A stretch of 64,000 nucleotides of DNA from Silvanigrella paludirubra. GTDB taxonomy: Bacteria; Bdellovibrionota_B; Oligoflexia; Silvanigrellales; Silvanigrellaceae. Location of the stretch: positions 248,001 through 312,000 of the forward strand of contig NZ_WFLM01000002.1 in the NCBI RefSeq assembly GCF_009208775.1, in the 5' to 3' direction. Position numbers and translations under genes: made by a program. Positions 45,917 through 55,085 of the stretch are shown one piece after another (within the stretch, counting starts at the first letter, position 1; every line of letters starts with the position of its first letter). The notes under the pieces were generated by a model, which saw only the letters and a program-made list of their open reading frames with translations, had not been told where the DNA came from and searched no databases.

Positions 45917-47262
45917 TCTTGAGCTTCCTCATTTTTTCCTATAACAAAATAACGCTGATAGACACTCTTAGACATTCGAACTTTAAAAATACCTTCATCA
46001 GAGGTCCAATTTGCATCTAATACACGAGTGTGGGAATAAATTAAAGAGAGTAATTTTGAATCTCCATAATTTACATGAAAAGTTTGTTCTACCATATTCT
46101 GCGAAAGAAATTGAATTATAGTTTCTCTAAAACGTCGAATATCTTCTTCTTTATGGCTTGAAATACAAATACTTCTTGGATAACTTCTTGCCAAAATTCT
46201 TGGTAATTGAGGTTCTCCAACAATGGAATCTATTTTATTAAATACAATTATTTTAGGTACATCTGATGCACCAACTTGAGAAAGCACTTCGTCTGTTACT
46301 TTTATGTGATCTTTATAAGATCGATTAGATATATCAACAATATATATTAATAAATCGGCCTTAGATGCTTCTTCTAAAGTACTTCTAAAACTTGCAACCA
46401 GACCATGCGGTAGATTTCTAATAAACCCCACAGTATCTGTAACTAATATATTCATATTATTTGTGCCACGAATTCTTCGTACACTTGAATCTAGTGTTTC
46501 AAAAAGCGAGTCTTTTGCAGACAAATGGCTTTCTGTTAAAGCGTTCATTAATGTTGTTTTACCAGCATTTGTATATCCAACTAAAACAACATTCCATTCA
46601 TCTAGTCTATTTTTTCTTTGAGTTTCTCTTTCTTTCTGTATTTTTTCGAGATCTTTTTTCAAAGAAGCAAGTTTATCTTTCATGCGTCTTCGATCAATTT
46701 CAATTTGAGTTTCACCAGCGCCCTTCACGCGGCCGCCTACTCCTCCGCCTCCTCTTTGTCTTTCCCATGTAATCCAGGCATTCGACAACCTAGGAGCCAT
46801 ATACTCTAAATGAGCAATTTCAACTTGAGTTCGAGATTCTTTGGATCGAGCATTTTTTTTAAATATTTGTAAAATAATACTAGTTCTATCTAACACAGGT
46901 TTGTTAATTAAATTTTCAAGATTTCGAACCTGTGTAGGTGATAACTCTTGATCAAAAGTAACATAATCAATATTTAATAAAATACATGATTTTTTTATTT
47001 CTTCAGCTTTTCCAAGTCCAATATAAGTAGCTGGAACAGGCTTTGATTTTTTTTGAACAGTAACACCGATACATTCATCACCAAGAGTTCTTACTAAAGC
47101 ACCTAGCTCTTGAAGGCTTTCTTGAATTTCTGTGGGATCATCTTCAGGTAATTCAAGACTTACTAAGTAAGCTGTCATGCCTCCTTGATCACGATTTTCA
47201 AGCTGTAACCTTGCTTTTTCAAGTTCAATTGTTTTTTCAATATCAATGTTATTTTTATTCAA
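45910..47262 (-). CDS. hflX: GTPase HflX
   Basis: A 450-residue ribosome-splitting GTPase. The N-terminal HflX domain carries the GLGKAEE and FDQELSPTQVRNLE blocks (about 82-115). The glycine-rich linker RQRGGGGVGGRVKGAGETQIE (about 168-188) is a hallmark. The GTPase domain has P-loop GYTNAGKTT (229-237), switch II DTVGFI, and NKID. A C-terminal extension ends the chain. It helps rescue stalled ribosomes under heat or antibiotic stress. It overlaps the esterase gene upstream (4 bases) and the small downstream ORF. Confidence 0.95.
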   Translation of the reverse strand: MNKNNIDIEKTIELEKARLQLENRDQGGMTAYLVSLELPEDDPTEIQESLQELGALVRTLGDECIGVTVQKKSKPVPATYIGLGKAEEIKKSCILLNIDYVTFDQELSPTQVRNLENLINKPVLDRTSIILQIFKKNARSKESRTQVEIAHLEYMAPRLSNAWITWERQRGGGGVGGRVKGAGETQIEIDRRRMKDKLASLKKDLEKIQKERETQRKNRLDEWNVVLVGYTNAGKTTLMNALTESHLSAKDSLFETLDSSVRRIRGTNNMNILVTDTVGFIRNLPHGLVASFRSTLEEASKADLLIYIVDISNRSYKDHIKVTDEVLSQVGASDVPKIIVFNKIDSIVGEPQLPRILARSYPRSICISSHKEEDIRRFRETIIQFLSQNMVEQTFHVNYGDSKLLSLIYSHTRVLDANWTSDEGIFKVRMSKSVYQRYFVIGKNEEAQEW

Positions 47263-47972
47263 CGATATTCCTCTATAAACTTAGTAATATCTCGAATTTC
47301 TTCTTGCGAAATATTGTGTCCCATTGAATACATTTTTGATCTCATTTTTTTAGCTCCCATATCTTTAAGAGAGTCTAACATATCAAAATAAGTTGCTGGA
47401 AAAATAACTTGGTCTTGATTACCATGCGCGACAAATAAAGGAGTATCAATTGGATCTCCAGAATAAGAACTTTTAATGACATGAGGTTGAATCATAAAAC
47501 CACTAAGTGATAAAATTCCAGCAAGTTTTTCTTTGCTCTTTAAGCCACAATGAACCGCCATGGCTGCGCCTTGAGAAAAACCTAACAAAAATATTTTTTT
47601 TGTTTCTAATTTACATTGCTCAGCTGCATTATACATAATTTGTAAAATACAATCTTCTGAAACTCGTCTTTCTTCTTTAGGATCGCTAAACAAGGGAAAC
47701 CATTGCGCACCCTCTATACCCATAGGATAATTTTTAGGTCCTTGAGGAAATAGCCACAAAACGTCATCAATATTTATTTCATTTGCTAATGATGAAAAAT
47801 TTGCCGCATTATCACCAAAACCATGTAAGGAAATAATGATATTTTTTATATTGTTACCTTTTGTCTGGGCGATTAATTTTAACGGACTATTTAAATTCAT
47901 GTTATTTTTGGAACCTACCCATTTGACATTATTTTGTGATGACATTCTTGCTCCATTAGGTGAAATTGACAT
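47259..47972 (-). CDS. Carboxylesterase/lysophospholipase-like alpha/beta hydrolase
   Basis: A 237-residue alpha/beta hydrolase of the Abhydrolase_2 (phospholipase/carboxylesterase) group. The nucleophile elbow is G-F-S133-Q-G, the acid is D187 in HGNQD, and the histidine is H219 in MGHN. The oxyanion region LHGFGDNA follows the first strand. It likely cleaves short acyl esters, lysophospholipids or protein acyl groups in the cytoplasm. No signal peptide is visible. It heads the operon with hflX, the small ORF and murB, and is divergent from the acyltransferase gene. Confidence 0.88.
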   Translation of the reverse strand: MSISPNGARMSSQNNVKWVGSKNNMNLNSPLKLIAQTKGNNIKNIIISLHGFGDNAANFSSLANEINIDDVLWLFPQGPKNYPMGIEGAQWFPLFSDPKEERRVSEDCILQIMYNAAEQCKLETKKIFLLGFSQGAAMAVHCGLKSKEKLAGILSLSGFMIQPHVIKSSYSGDPIDTPLFVAHGNQDQVIFPATYFDMLDSLKDMGAKKMRSKMYSMGHNISQEEIRDITKFIEEYR

Positions 47973-48040
47973 TTTCTAATGTCCTCTTAGGCAATATACT
48001 CAATTTCAGAACACTGCAAAACTATTGAGGCGATCTAATA

Positions 48041-49402
48041 ATGATGCGAATTGTCGCGTTTATCCTGTGCCGGATTTTCTTCAAAAGAATATGCATTTCA
48101 GGAACTCCCTACACAGGTGGTGGTGCTATTTGGGCTTCAAACCATTCGAGTGGTATCGTTGATCCAGCAGTAATGTTGGGTTTAGCTCCTGTTACCATAC
48201 GCCCACTTGGGAAACATACCCTTTGGGATATTCCTGTCATGAAACAGTTTTTAGCTTTAACAAGAGCGATTCCTGTAACAAGATTACAAGATATTAAAAA
48301 AGATATTAAAGCACAAAAAGAAATGCTTGAACAAGGTAACTTTGAATCCGATTGGCGCGCAAAATCGAATAGTGAGGCTTTTCAAAAAGTGAGCGATGCT
48401 CTTTTAGAAGGAGATTGTATTTTAATTTTTCCTGAAGGAGTTAGCCATGATGAGCCTTATATATTTCAATTAAAAACAGGTCTCGCTCGAATGGCTTTAC
48501 AGGCTATGGGAAAAGCAAAAGATTCTAATTTTTCTGTCGTTGTTCAACCAGCAGTTATTGATTATTCTGAAAAAGATGAATTTAGAAGTGAGCTTTATCT
48601 CCATTTTTGTGAACCTATAGTAATTACTTCTAGTGAATATTCTGTAAAAGATATTATGGATGGAGTAAGAGAATCTCTTGAATCGGGATTTGCTAGTTTC
48701 TTTACCTGGGACGAAAAACGTAACTGGAGATTTTTATTTGAACTTGCATATGGTAGAAGCGCATATTCAGCAAGAGAATTTCGAATATTTGTAGAAAAAC
48801 ATCGTCCCGATTTTGACTCTGACCCTATATTAATGGCAAGAATTCAAACAATGCGCCGCATGATGCAAGCAGTAAATGTTTCTGCAGCTCAATTAGTTTG
48901 GGGCGATATTAATTATAAAAAAAGAAACTTTTTTTGGATTATTTTCAGGCATGGTTGGTTTTATTTATTTATTTCTTTTCCTATCGAAACTTTAGGAACA
49001 ATTGTTTGGGTGTTACCTGCAAAATTTTGTGAAAGACTTGCAAAAAAAAGTACCTCAGACCGTGATGTTAGAGCAACAATGAAAATTGCACATGGAATGT
49101 GGTTTTTTCCTCTTTGGGCTTTTTTGATGTCATCCATTTTCACTTATTTCTTAGGAAACTATTTACCGCATATAAATAAAGTCGTAATATGGATCGCATT
49201 CTTGATCTTGACTCCAACGTTTTTAGCGTTAAGTCTAATTGTTCAAGAAAGTGTCAATTTTTTTCCAGGCTTTTTAAGACTCGCTAAACTCCGTTTTTTC
49301 TTTCCTAGAGGATGGTATGAATTAATGAAAGAATGGAGAGAAATTTCGGATGGAGTTATGCAAAAAATAAAAGTCTCAAATGAACAAGAAACTAAAAGTT
49401 AA
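48041..49402 (+). CDS. PlsC-like lysophospholipid acyltransferase with membrane C-terminus
   Basis: A 453-residue protein. The first ~220 residues hold a glycerolipid acyltransferase domain: catalytic NHSSGIVD (H35, D41) and the substrate motif FPEGVSHDEP near residue 134. The middle is soluble and helical. From about 300 onward there are several hydrophobic segments (for example FFWIIFRHGWFYLF, WFFPLWAFLMSSIF, WIAFLILTPTFLAL), so it is a membrane enzyme. This length and layout is longer than PlsC (about 240 residues) and resembles GPAT/LPAAT-like proteins. It would acylate lysophospholipids for membrane synthesis or remodelling. A GAGG site lies ten bases upstream. Confidence 0.83.
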   Translation: MMRIVAFILCRIFFKRICISGTPYTGGGAIWASNHSSGIVDPAVMLGLAPVTIRPLGKHTLWDIPVMKQFLALTRAIPVTRLQDIKKDIKAQKEMLEQGNFESDWRAKSNSEAFQKVSDALLEGDCILIFPEGVSHDEPYIFQLKTGLARMALQAMGKAKDSNFSVVVQPAVIDYSEKDEFRSELYLHFCEPIVITSSEYSVKDIMDGVRESLESGFASFFTWDEKRNWRFLFELAYGRSAYSAREFRIFVEKHRPDFDSDPILMARIQTMRRMMQAVNVSAAQLVWGDINYKKRNFFWIIFRHGWFYLFISFPIETLGTIVWVLPAKFCERLAKKSTSDRDVRATMKIAHGMWFFPLWAFLMSSIFTYFLGNYLPHINKVVIWIAFLILTPTFLALSLIVQESVNFFPGFLRLAKLRFFFPRGWYELMKEWREISDGVMQKIKVSNEQETKS

Positions 49403-49433
49403 CTTTTAGAAAATAAAGAGGCTTTATTCTTTT

Positions 49434-49928
49434 ATGGTATTTTCAAAAAAAACATTTGATTCCAGTTTTGAATCCTATTTAAAACGAAATTTTCCCGAAC
49501 ATGCTAGACGAATATTACAAGCACGAGCAAACGCAAATCTTGTGCGTTTCTTTTATCCACTTTTATCATTTTTAATTCCAATCGTTTTTTTTGCCTCGAT
49601 TGCACTTGTAATAGCCTTGTTCAAAAGCAAAATAATAGAAGAAGCGCAAAAAGGAAGACTTTCAGAAATTATTTCTGCTACATCTATACAAAATATTATA
49701 GCAGGAATATTTGCTGTCGGATTTGTATTTGCCTTTATATGTTTTGTTTTTGGTTTAATGTTAGGCTATTCAAAAGCACGTGAACTTATCTTTAAATCAG
49801 AAGAAATTGAAGCAAAAATGAGGCATATTTGGCTTGTTGATCAAAACGATCATCAAATCGTGAATCCACATCAAAATCATTCAAACCATTCTAAAAAACA
49901 TTCTTTAGAACATGAACCAGAGGCCTAA
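49434..49928 (+). CDS. Small membrane protein with two TM segments
   Basis: A 164-residue protein I do not recognise. Residues about 40-65 and 88-115 are hydrophobic membrane helices, separated by a short charged loop; the N-terminus is basic and the C-terminal ~40 residues are hydrophilic and rich in His (HPHQNHSNHSKKHS), which might bind metal. It follows the acyltransferase gene by 31 bases and overlaps the next gene by 17, so it belongs to one transcription unit with them. Confidence 0.75.
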   Translation: MVFSKKTFDSSFESYLKRNFPEHARRILQARANANLVRFFYPLLSFLIPIVFFASIALVIALFKSKIIEEAQKGRLSEIISATSIQNIIAGIFAVGFVFAFICFVFGLMLGYSKARELIFKSEEIEAKMRHIWLVDQNDHQIVNPHQNHSNHSKKHSLEHEPEA

Positions 49929-50628
49929 AATTAAAAAGTTTGTAATTTTATTAAATGGTAAAAATAAGAACTCAAATATTCAAGTTATTTCTCATAATCT
50001 TAAATCAACAAAATTTGAGAATATAAATAATGAAATGATATATGTAGCAGATGGGGCTCTTAAACATTTTACTAAAATAAAGAAGAATGTGAAAAATATA
50101 ATTTGGGCTGGTGATCAAGATAGCCTTACAAAAACTTCAAAAAAATATCTTGACAAATATTCTATAAGTAACAAAAATAGAATAAGTCAAGATTTCTATA
50201 TCAAAGACATCTTACTTGAAAAGAATAAAAACTTTAGTGACTTCTCTGTTTTACTTGATATGATCTTTTCTAATAATTCAAATAGCTCAATTTTTATTGA
50301 AGTTTTTTTTGGATTAGGAGGAAGAAGAGATCACGAAATGGCTAATATTTTAGAAGCAGAAAGATTTATTTCAAAATTACCTTTTGGTGGAATTTGTTAC
50401 TTTCATGGAGGAATTATTATTTCTTCTGTCGAATTTGAAATCAAGAAAGCAAACAAAATGAATTTTTCTATTTTTTCCAAAAGTAACAACTCCGAATTAG
50501 AAATTTCAAACGCAATTTATAGTGGACATTTTTCGCTGGAAAGGCCGTCACATGGCTTGAGCAATCAAGCATGTGGAAATACGATATCCGTAAAGCCCAA
50601 AAGCTCAATCATATCATTTTATTTTTAA
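49912..50628 (+). CDS. Thiamine pyrophosphokinase-like protein
   Basis: A 238-residue protein resembling thiamine pyrophosphokinase, which transfers pyrophosphate from ATP to thiamine. Family elements: YVADGALKHF near the start, WAGDQDSL (the usual GDxDS), FFGLGGRRDHEMANILEAE (the GGRxDHxxAN block), and in the C-terminal thiamine-binding part SHGLSNQ (usual GLSN). Length is typical. The match is by motifs only, and the nucleotide-binding GDQDS has Gln where Phe/Leu is common, so specificity is uncertain. It starts inside the preceding gene and is followed 12 bases later by trpR. Confidence 0.72.
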   Translation: MNQRPKIKKFVILLNGKNKNSNIQVISHNLKSTKFENINNEMIYVADGALKHFTKIKKNVKNIIWAGDQDSLTKTSKKYLDKYSISNKNRISQDFYIKDILLEKNKNFSDFSVLLDMIFSNNSNSSIFIEVFFGLGGRRDHEMANILEAERFISKLPFGGICYFHGGIIISSVEFEIKKANKMNFSIFSKSNNSELEISNAIYSGHFSLERPSHGLSNQACGNTISVKPKSSIISFYF

Positions 50629-50640
50629 AGGAAGCCCGAT

Positions 50641-50943
50641 ATGAATCAAACTAAATCTCAAAAATCAGCAAGAGAAATTCTTGATTTTATTGCAGAAGTA
50701 AATGCAAAAGGCTTAAATATGGTTGAATGTGAGCAATTTATTAAAGTATTTTTAACCCCCGCAGAAATTGATGCCATATCTCAACGAATTTTAATTGTAG
50801 ATATGATTTGCAAAGGAATTGCACAAAGAGAAATATCAGAAAAACTTGGAGTTGGTATAGCAACGGTAACTAGAGGAAGCAGAATGCTTCAAGAGCATGA
50901 TGAATCCTTAAAAAAAGTATTTCCTAGAAATGATGCAAAATAA
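50641..50943 (+). CDS. trpR: Trp repressor TrpR-family regulator
   Basis: A 100-residue all-helical DNA-binding protein. The core LTPAEIDAISQRILIVDMICKGIAQREISEKLGVGIATVTRGS matches TrpR, whose helix-turn-helix is at about 61-82 here (QREISEKLG...ATVTRGS). TrpR, with bound tryptophan, represses tryptophan biosynthesis and transport genes. The YerC-type relative is the main alternative but the N-terminus fits TrpR better. An AAAGGAAGCCC site precedes the ATG. I saw no CTAGT...ACTAG-like operator near it or the dioxygenase gene. Confidence 0.85.
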   Translation: MNQTKSQKSAREILDFIAEVNAKGLNMVECEQFIKVFLTPAEIDAISQRILIVDMICKGIAQREISEKLGVGIATVTRGSRMLQEHDESLKKVFPRNDAK

Positions 50944-50971
50944 AAAATGGTCTTATTTAGGTTAATATTAT

Positions 50972-53926
50972 TTAAAACCTATTGAGATCTTGATTCAAAA
51001 CGCTTTTTGAAATTTCTTCCATTTCACCAAATTGAGCTAAATTTTTTAAAACATCATAATTAGAAACATCATTTAAATCTTCAATTGTATATCCTAAATA
51101 AATTTTTAAGGTATCATCAACTTCATTAATAAGAGCTTCTACAAAATCATCTAAATAGCGATTATACGATTCAATTTGAGTGGAAACACCTAAAATTTTC
51201 ATTATTAATTTAGTAAAACTTCGAATAACATCATCAGCAGTCGCATTTTTTCCATGTTCATGTAAATAACTATTAAAGGTTTTAAAAGAATTAATATCAT
51301 CAGTAGTAATTTTATTAGTTTGATTTTCTACTCGAATGATCAAATCAATTAATTTAATAATATCTGAATTTACGCTAATTGTTGTCTTCATTGTTGAACA
51401 TAAAGCATCTGAATAAGACTTTGAGATATTTCTCATATATTCAGTGGCACCTTTGTCTTGTTTTTTAGAATAATCGTATGCTGGTCTCCATATTTTTCTG
51501 TCTGGTTTTAGAATTTGATTATCCATTTTTATATCAGGAATTAATTTATATTTAGCATATTGAAGAATTTCAGGATGTAAAATACCACTTCCAGGAGTTG
51601 AAAAGTTCATAAAAAAACTTGAAAGAAATCCTGTTTTACTTATTCTGTGATGATTTCTATATAGTTTTTTTTCTTTTGTAGAATCTCTCTCAAAATTTTC
51701 TACTCTTTCTCTTAAATTTTTATCATATTCACGGTATTCATAATAATTTTTAATTATACTTTGCCACATTTTTTTTTCAGCATGTCCTATAATGTTAGTT
51801 ACTGCTAAATATCCTATATCTTGTACAAATATAGAGATAGGATCAGGAGGAAATAAGCGATTAATTAAAGAACTATTTAAAGATGTTGAAATTCCATTTA
51901 AATGACTGGAAAGCTGATCTAAAGCAACTCCTGTGGAACAAACAGAAATCCCATTAGCAAAACCCATAGCATTTTGAGCCATAAATGAGATGCCAAAAAG
52001 AACCTTAAGCCACTCATTAAAATTTTCCTTTTTTGCTGAAGGAATTCCGTCGGATTGAAAATAGCAAAGGCCTAGAACGACATCATATATTAAAGTACCA
52101 CCCAAAGTAACATAAGAAGTCTGAGAAGTTCCTTTAATACTCATTAATTCATTTTTAGATGAATTATTTACACTATTTAAAATTAAATCATTATCAAAAT
52201 CATTTCCAGTAAAAAGATTTTTAGTATATCCATAGTTTCTATCCGAAAATAATGAATTTGAATTAATTTTTTTCATCCATTTTGAAGCATCATTACCAAA
52301 TTTTTTAATATTGAAATCTGAATTTAATTGAGATTCTAATTTTTTATTAAACGTATCTGTATCTTTTTTTGATGAATAACTTGAAATTAAAAATTTAAAT
52401 ATTAAACTTGAATAAAAATTTACTTCTTCATCACTTAATTTCTTTTTGTATTTTTTATTTAAAGTATCTTTAATTACTTCTATATATTGATAAATACTTT
52501 TATCATCAATTTTAATGTTATTTTTAACAAATTGAAATAAAGCTGAATCTGACTTAAATAAAAAATCTATTGATTTTAACAAACCCAAACGAGCTGACCC
52601 TATTTGAAGACTTAATGGAGTTTTTAGAGCTTTCAAATATCTTGAATAATTTAATGTCTTAAAATACAAATGTTTAATTTCATCAAGATCTTTTTTATAC
52701 AAATCTCTTAATTTATTATCTTTTTGAATAGCAATATAATCAAATCCTGTTTTTTTGCTTAATTTTTCATTTTTTTCTATTAATTCTTTATAATAGTGAA
52801 ATAAAATAGATAAATTATAATTAACCAATCCATTTTTTGAAGCTTGTCTAGTCATTTTTTCTAATGAAACAGAAATTTTATTCAAAGAATTTAATTCAGA
52901 AAAATATCTCTTAAAAGAATCATATTCATTTTTTATATTTTTATACTTTTGATTAATATTATTAAAATTTGTTTCTTTAAATTTAGATTTATTTGATTTA
53001 ATTTCTTTTTCATTACGAATTCTATTTTGAGATATAATTTTATTTTGCTCAATTAAATTTTCACTATTTTTATTATATTTTTTCTGTAATTCATTCAGTA
53101 TTTTATTAGTATTATTATCATATATTTCAATAAATTCTGATGGTATTTCAAAATTTAACCCGTCATATTTCTCACTTCTAAAAGTAAAATATGCTCTTTG
53201 CAAAAGAGGACTTGCAACTTTACTTCCTCCAGATAAAGAGGCAAAAATAAATCTACCTGTAACAGCTGCAGGAGTAATCCCTGGTATAGCAGCAGATATT
53301 CCTGCAAGAGCTAAATCTATAAAGGTAACAATAAATGTATCAAATATTTCTTTATTCGTAAAAATTCTATAATACCGAAATTTATCATAATAATTATTAC
53401 TTTGAGCATATTTTATAAAGTTTGACTCAAAATAATTTGCTAAACTCTGCTTAAAATATTCAAGATTATCATAGTCATTAGCTAATGATTCTATATTTTT
53501 TAATTTATTTTTTTCAAATTGATTTTTTGTATATATATCATTATAATTAATTTTATTACTTTCTTGTTTTTCAAATTTATAAATATGAAATTTATTTTTA
53601 ATATTATAAGCGGTAACATGATTTTGAAAGCAATATAATAATTGCTGATTTTTATCTTGCAATGCCTTTTTTATGCCACCATTATTAGGTTGGCTATCTA
53701 AAGCCTTATTTGTAGCAACAAATGCGCTACATAATCTAATAAAGGCATCAAAATATAAAAATATTTCTTCATTCTCAAAATAGACTAAAGGTAATATTGC
53801 TTTTTTAGATTTTAACTCATCTTTTAGCTTTCTGTTAAGTCTCCATTGCTTAACATCTCCAATAATTTCTTTTGGATTTTTAATGGTTAAATCAATATCA
53901 GGGCTTTTAATCGATGGAAATTTCAA
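50972..53926 (-). CDS. Large orphan protein, function unknown
   Basis: The open frame extends to 53965, but a TTG at 53926 has GGAGG 5 bases upstream while the earlier ATG codons have none, so the TTG is taken as start (984 residues). No signal peptide. Residues about 200-260 contain a hydrophobic, Ala/Gly-rich segment (LALAGISAAIPGITPAAV...ASLSGG), and another lies near 635-715 (YVTLGGTLIYDVVLGLCYF...GISVCSTGVAL). In between is a long Lys/Asn/Glu-rich coiled-coil region. I recognise no family. Two membrane-inserting stretches in a helical protein could suit a pore-forming toxin, but that is conjecture. It follows the HTH gene on the same strand, with a terminator between. Confidence 0.75.
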   Translation of the reverse strand: MKFPSIKSPDIDLTIKNPKEIIGDVKQWRLNRKLKDELKSKKAILPLVYFENEEIFLYFDAFIRLCSAFVATNKALDSQPNNGGIKKALQDKNQQLLYCFQNHVTAYNIKNKFHIYKFEKQESNKINYNDIYTKNQFEKNKLKNIESLANDYDNLEYFKQSLANYFESNFIKYAQSNNYYDKFRYYRIFTNKEIFDTFIVTFIDLALAGISAAIPGITPAAVTGRFIFASLSGGSKVASPLLQRAYFTFRSEKYDGLNFEIPSEFIEIYDNNTNKILNELQKKYNKNSENLIEQNKIISQNRIRNEKEIKSNKSKFKETNFNNINQKYKNIKNEYDSFKRYFSELNSLNKISVSLEKMTRQASKNGLVNYNLSILFHYYKELIEKNEKLSKKTGFDYIAIQKDNKLRDLYKKDLDEIKHLYFKTLNYSRYLKALKTPLSLQIGSARLGLLKSIDFLFKSDSALFQFVKNNIKIDDKSIYQYIEVIKDTLNKKYKKKLSDEEVNFYSSLIFKFLISSYSSKKDTDTFNKKLESQLNSDFNIKKFGNDASKWMKKINSNSLFSDRNYGYTKNLFTGNDFDNDLILNSVNNSSKNELMSIKGTSQTSYVTLGGTLIYDVVLGLCYFQSDGIPSAKKENFNEWLKVLFGISFMAQNAMGFANGISVCSTGVALDQLSSHLNGISTSLNSSLINRLFPPDPISIFVQDIGYLAVTNIIGHAEKKMWQSIIKNYYEYREYDKNLRERVENFERDSTKEKKLYRNHHRISKTGFLSSFFMNFSTPGSGILHPEILQYAKYKLIPDIKMDNQILKPDRKIWRPAYDYSKKQDKGATEYMRNISKSYSDALCSTMKTTISVNSDIIKLIDLIIRVENQTNKITTDDINSFKTFNSYLHEHGKNATADDVIRSFTKLIMKILGVSTQIESYNRYLDDFVEALINEVDDTLKIYLGYTIEDLNDVSNYDVLKNLAQFGEMEEISKSVLNQDLNRF

Positions 53927-54100
53927 AATTACCTCCAAAAAAATCATTAGAATCGAAGATAACAAAGAAATAATAGATTATTAATTAAACAATAATTACA
54001 ATTAGTTAATATTTACTAATTTACAAAAATTAAACCAATAATATTTTTTAGTTAATAATAAGAATTTTGTAGATTTTTAAAGAAATTTAAAGTATAATTT

Positions 54101-54160
54101 ATAAAAAAAATTTAATTTAAAAAGAGAAATAATTAGATCTATTTTTCTCTTTTTAAATTA
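54101..54160 (-). terminator. Terminator of the HTH regulator gene
   Basis: A perfect 17-base inverted repeat: TAATTTAAAAAGAGAAA (54113-54129) and TTTCTCTTTTTAAATTA (54144-54160) with a 14-base loop. Read on the minus strand it follows the HTH stop at 54188 and runs into AATTTTTTTTAT, a good T-tract. It would separate the HTH transcript from the orphan gene downstream. Confidence 0.68.
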
Positions 54161-54187
54161 ATAAAAAACCATTTATTGAAATAATAG

Positions 54188-54760
54188 TTAATTTATTTTT
54201 CTTAATTTATCAATTAAATGGCTTATTTCACTATCTTTTACACCCTCTAAATTATAATGAACATTTAAAATAAAATCTAATATCACATTAAACCATTTTT
54301 CATCTTTTGAAATATCAATAATCAAACAAAGTAAAATAAAACTTTTAATAATAGAATCTATAGAAGAATCATTTTTTTCAATGACTTTTCGCAATCGGTC
54401 TTCAATTAATATTTTTCGTAAAATAGGACCTGCATCTATAAACACTTTTTTAAGAATAACTTCCCAATCATAACCTTGATTATTTAAAGAATTATTTTCA
54501 AAATTTAATTCTTCAATTTCAGAAATAAATTTTATCAAATCATTATCATTTAAAGAAGCGAACTTTTTTAAAATGGATATACTATTTGAAATGGGAGAGA
54601 ATTTTTTTAATCTAATTTTATTATAATAACTTTTATCCATATTAAGAAGTTCAGCAACTTCTTTATTTTGATAACCTGTTGCTAAGTGAAATTTCTCTAG
54701 ATATAGCGATAAGGTACGAATGTGTTTTTCTTCGTCCTTATTTGGCTTAACTTCATCCAT
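54188..54760 (-). CDS. HTH-domain protein (Xre-like), putative regulator
   Basis: A 190-residue protein. Residues about 32-58 (TGYQNKEVAELLNMDKSYYNKIR) look like a helix-turn-helix of the Xre/Cro kind. The remaining ~130 residues are helical and rich in Ile/Leu/Lys, without known domain; they could form an oligomerisation part. It lies upstream of the orphan large gene on the same strand and may control it or itself. The 325-base upstream spacer holds a 25-base palindrome that could be its operator. Confidence 0.65.
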   Translation of the reverse strand: MDEVKPNKDEEKHIRTLSLYLEKFHLATGYQNKEVAELLNMDKSYYNKIRLKKFSPISNSISILKKFASLNDNDLIKFISEIEELNFENNSLNNQGYDWEVILKKVFIDAGPILRKILIEDRLRKVIEKNDSSIDSIIKSFILLCLIIDISKDEKWFNVILDFILNVHYNLEGVKDSEISHLIDKLRKIN

Positions 54761-54848
54761 AAAGTTTGTGCTCCTTAACGTTTTGAAGACTCCTTCTTCA
54801 AAAGGCTTTTTGTTACTACATCCTCTTCATTGAATCTACTTATTTTAA

Positions 54849-54899
54849 ATGAATTAAAAAAGATAAAATTTATTTTTTTTATCTTTTAATAAATTCATT
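54849..54899. repeat. Long imperfect AT-rich hairpin
   Basis: AATGAATT-AAAAAAGATAAAA pairs with TTTTATCTTTTAATAAATTCATT around a short loop with small bulges. On the minus strand it lies about 190 bases after nadE, and no strong T-run follows. It may be a terminator or mRNA-stabilising hairpin. Confidence 0.4.
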
Positions 54900-54977
54900 A
54901 CCTTAAAAGTTTTTTGAACAATACAAAACATAAGAAATCTTAAATTAAATATAGAATTAAATTCCTTTAAGAAATTA

Positions 54978-55002
54978 TAATATAGATTAATAATCTATAT
55001 TA
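54978..55002. promoter_or_regulatory. Perfect 25-base palindrome, operator-like
   Basis: TAATATAGATTA - A - TAATCTATATTA: two perfect 12-base half-sites around one central base. The single-base centre is typical of a dimer-binding operator rather than an RNA hairpin. It lies 218 bases upstream of the HTH gene start and 84 bases after the nadE stop. Confidence 0.4.
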
Positions 55003-55085
55003 TTAGTTTTGATATGTAAAAATATCATCTAAAAATGAGAATAGGTCTTATAAAATTGAAATTAAATATCACAACATATTTTTTT

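Larger units (their letters stand above)
54761..55085. other. 325-base intergenic region with two inverted repeats
   Basis: Spacer between the nadE stop and the HTH start (both minus strand). It holds an imperfect AT-rich hairpin (54849-54899) and the perfect palindrome at 54978-55002. No coding potential is seen. One repeat may end nadE transcription; the other may be an operator. Confidence 0.5.

Noticed and set aside
50972-53965. Upstream ATG starts of the orphan large gene
   Set aside because: The TTG at 53926 has GGAGG directly upstream; the earlier ATG codons have none and would add a stray hydrophobic stretch.
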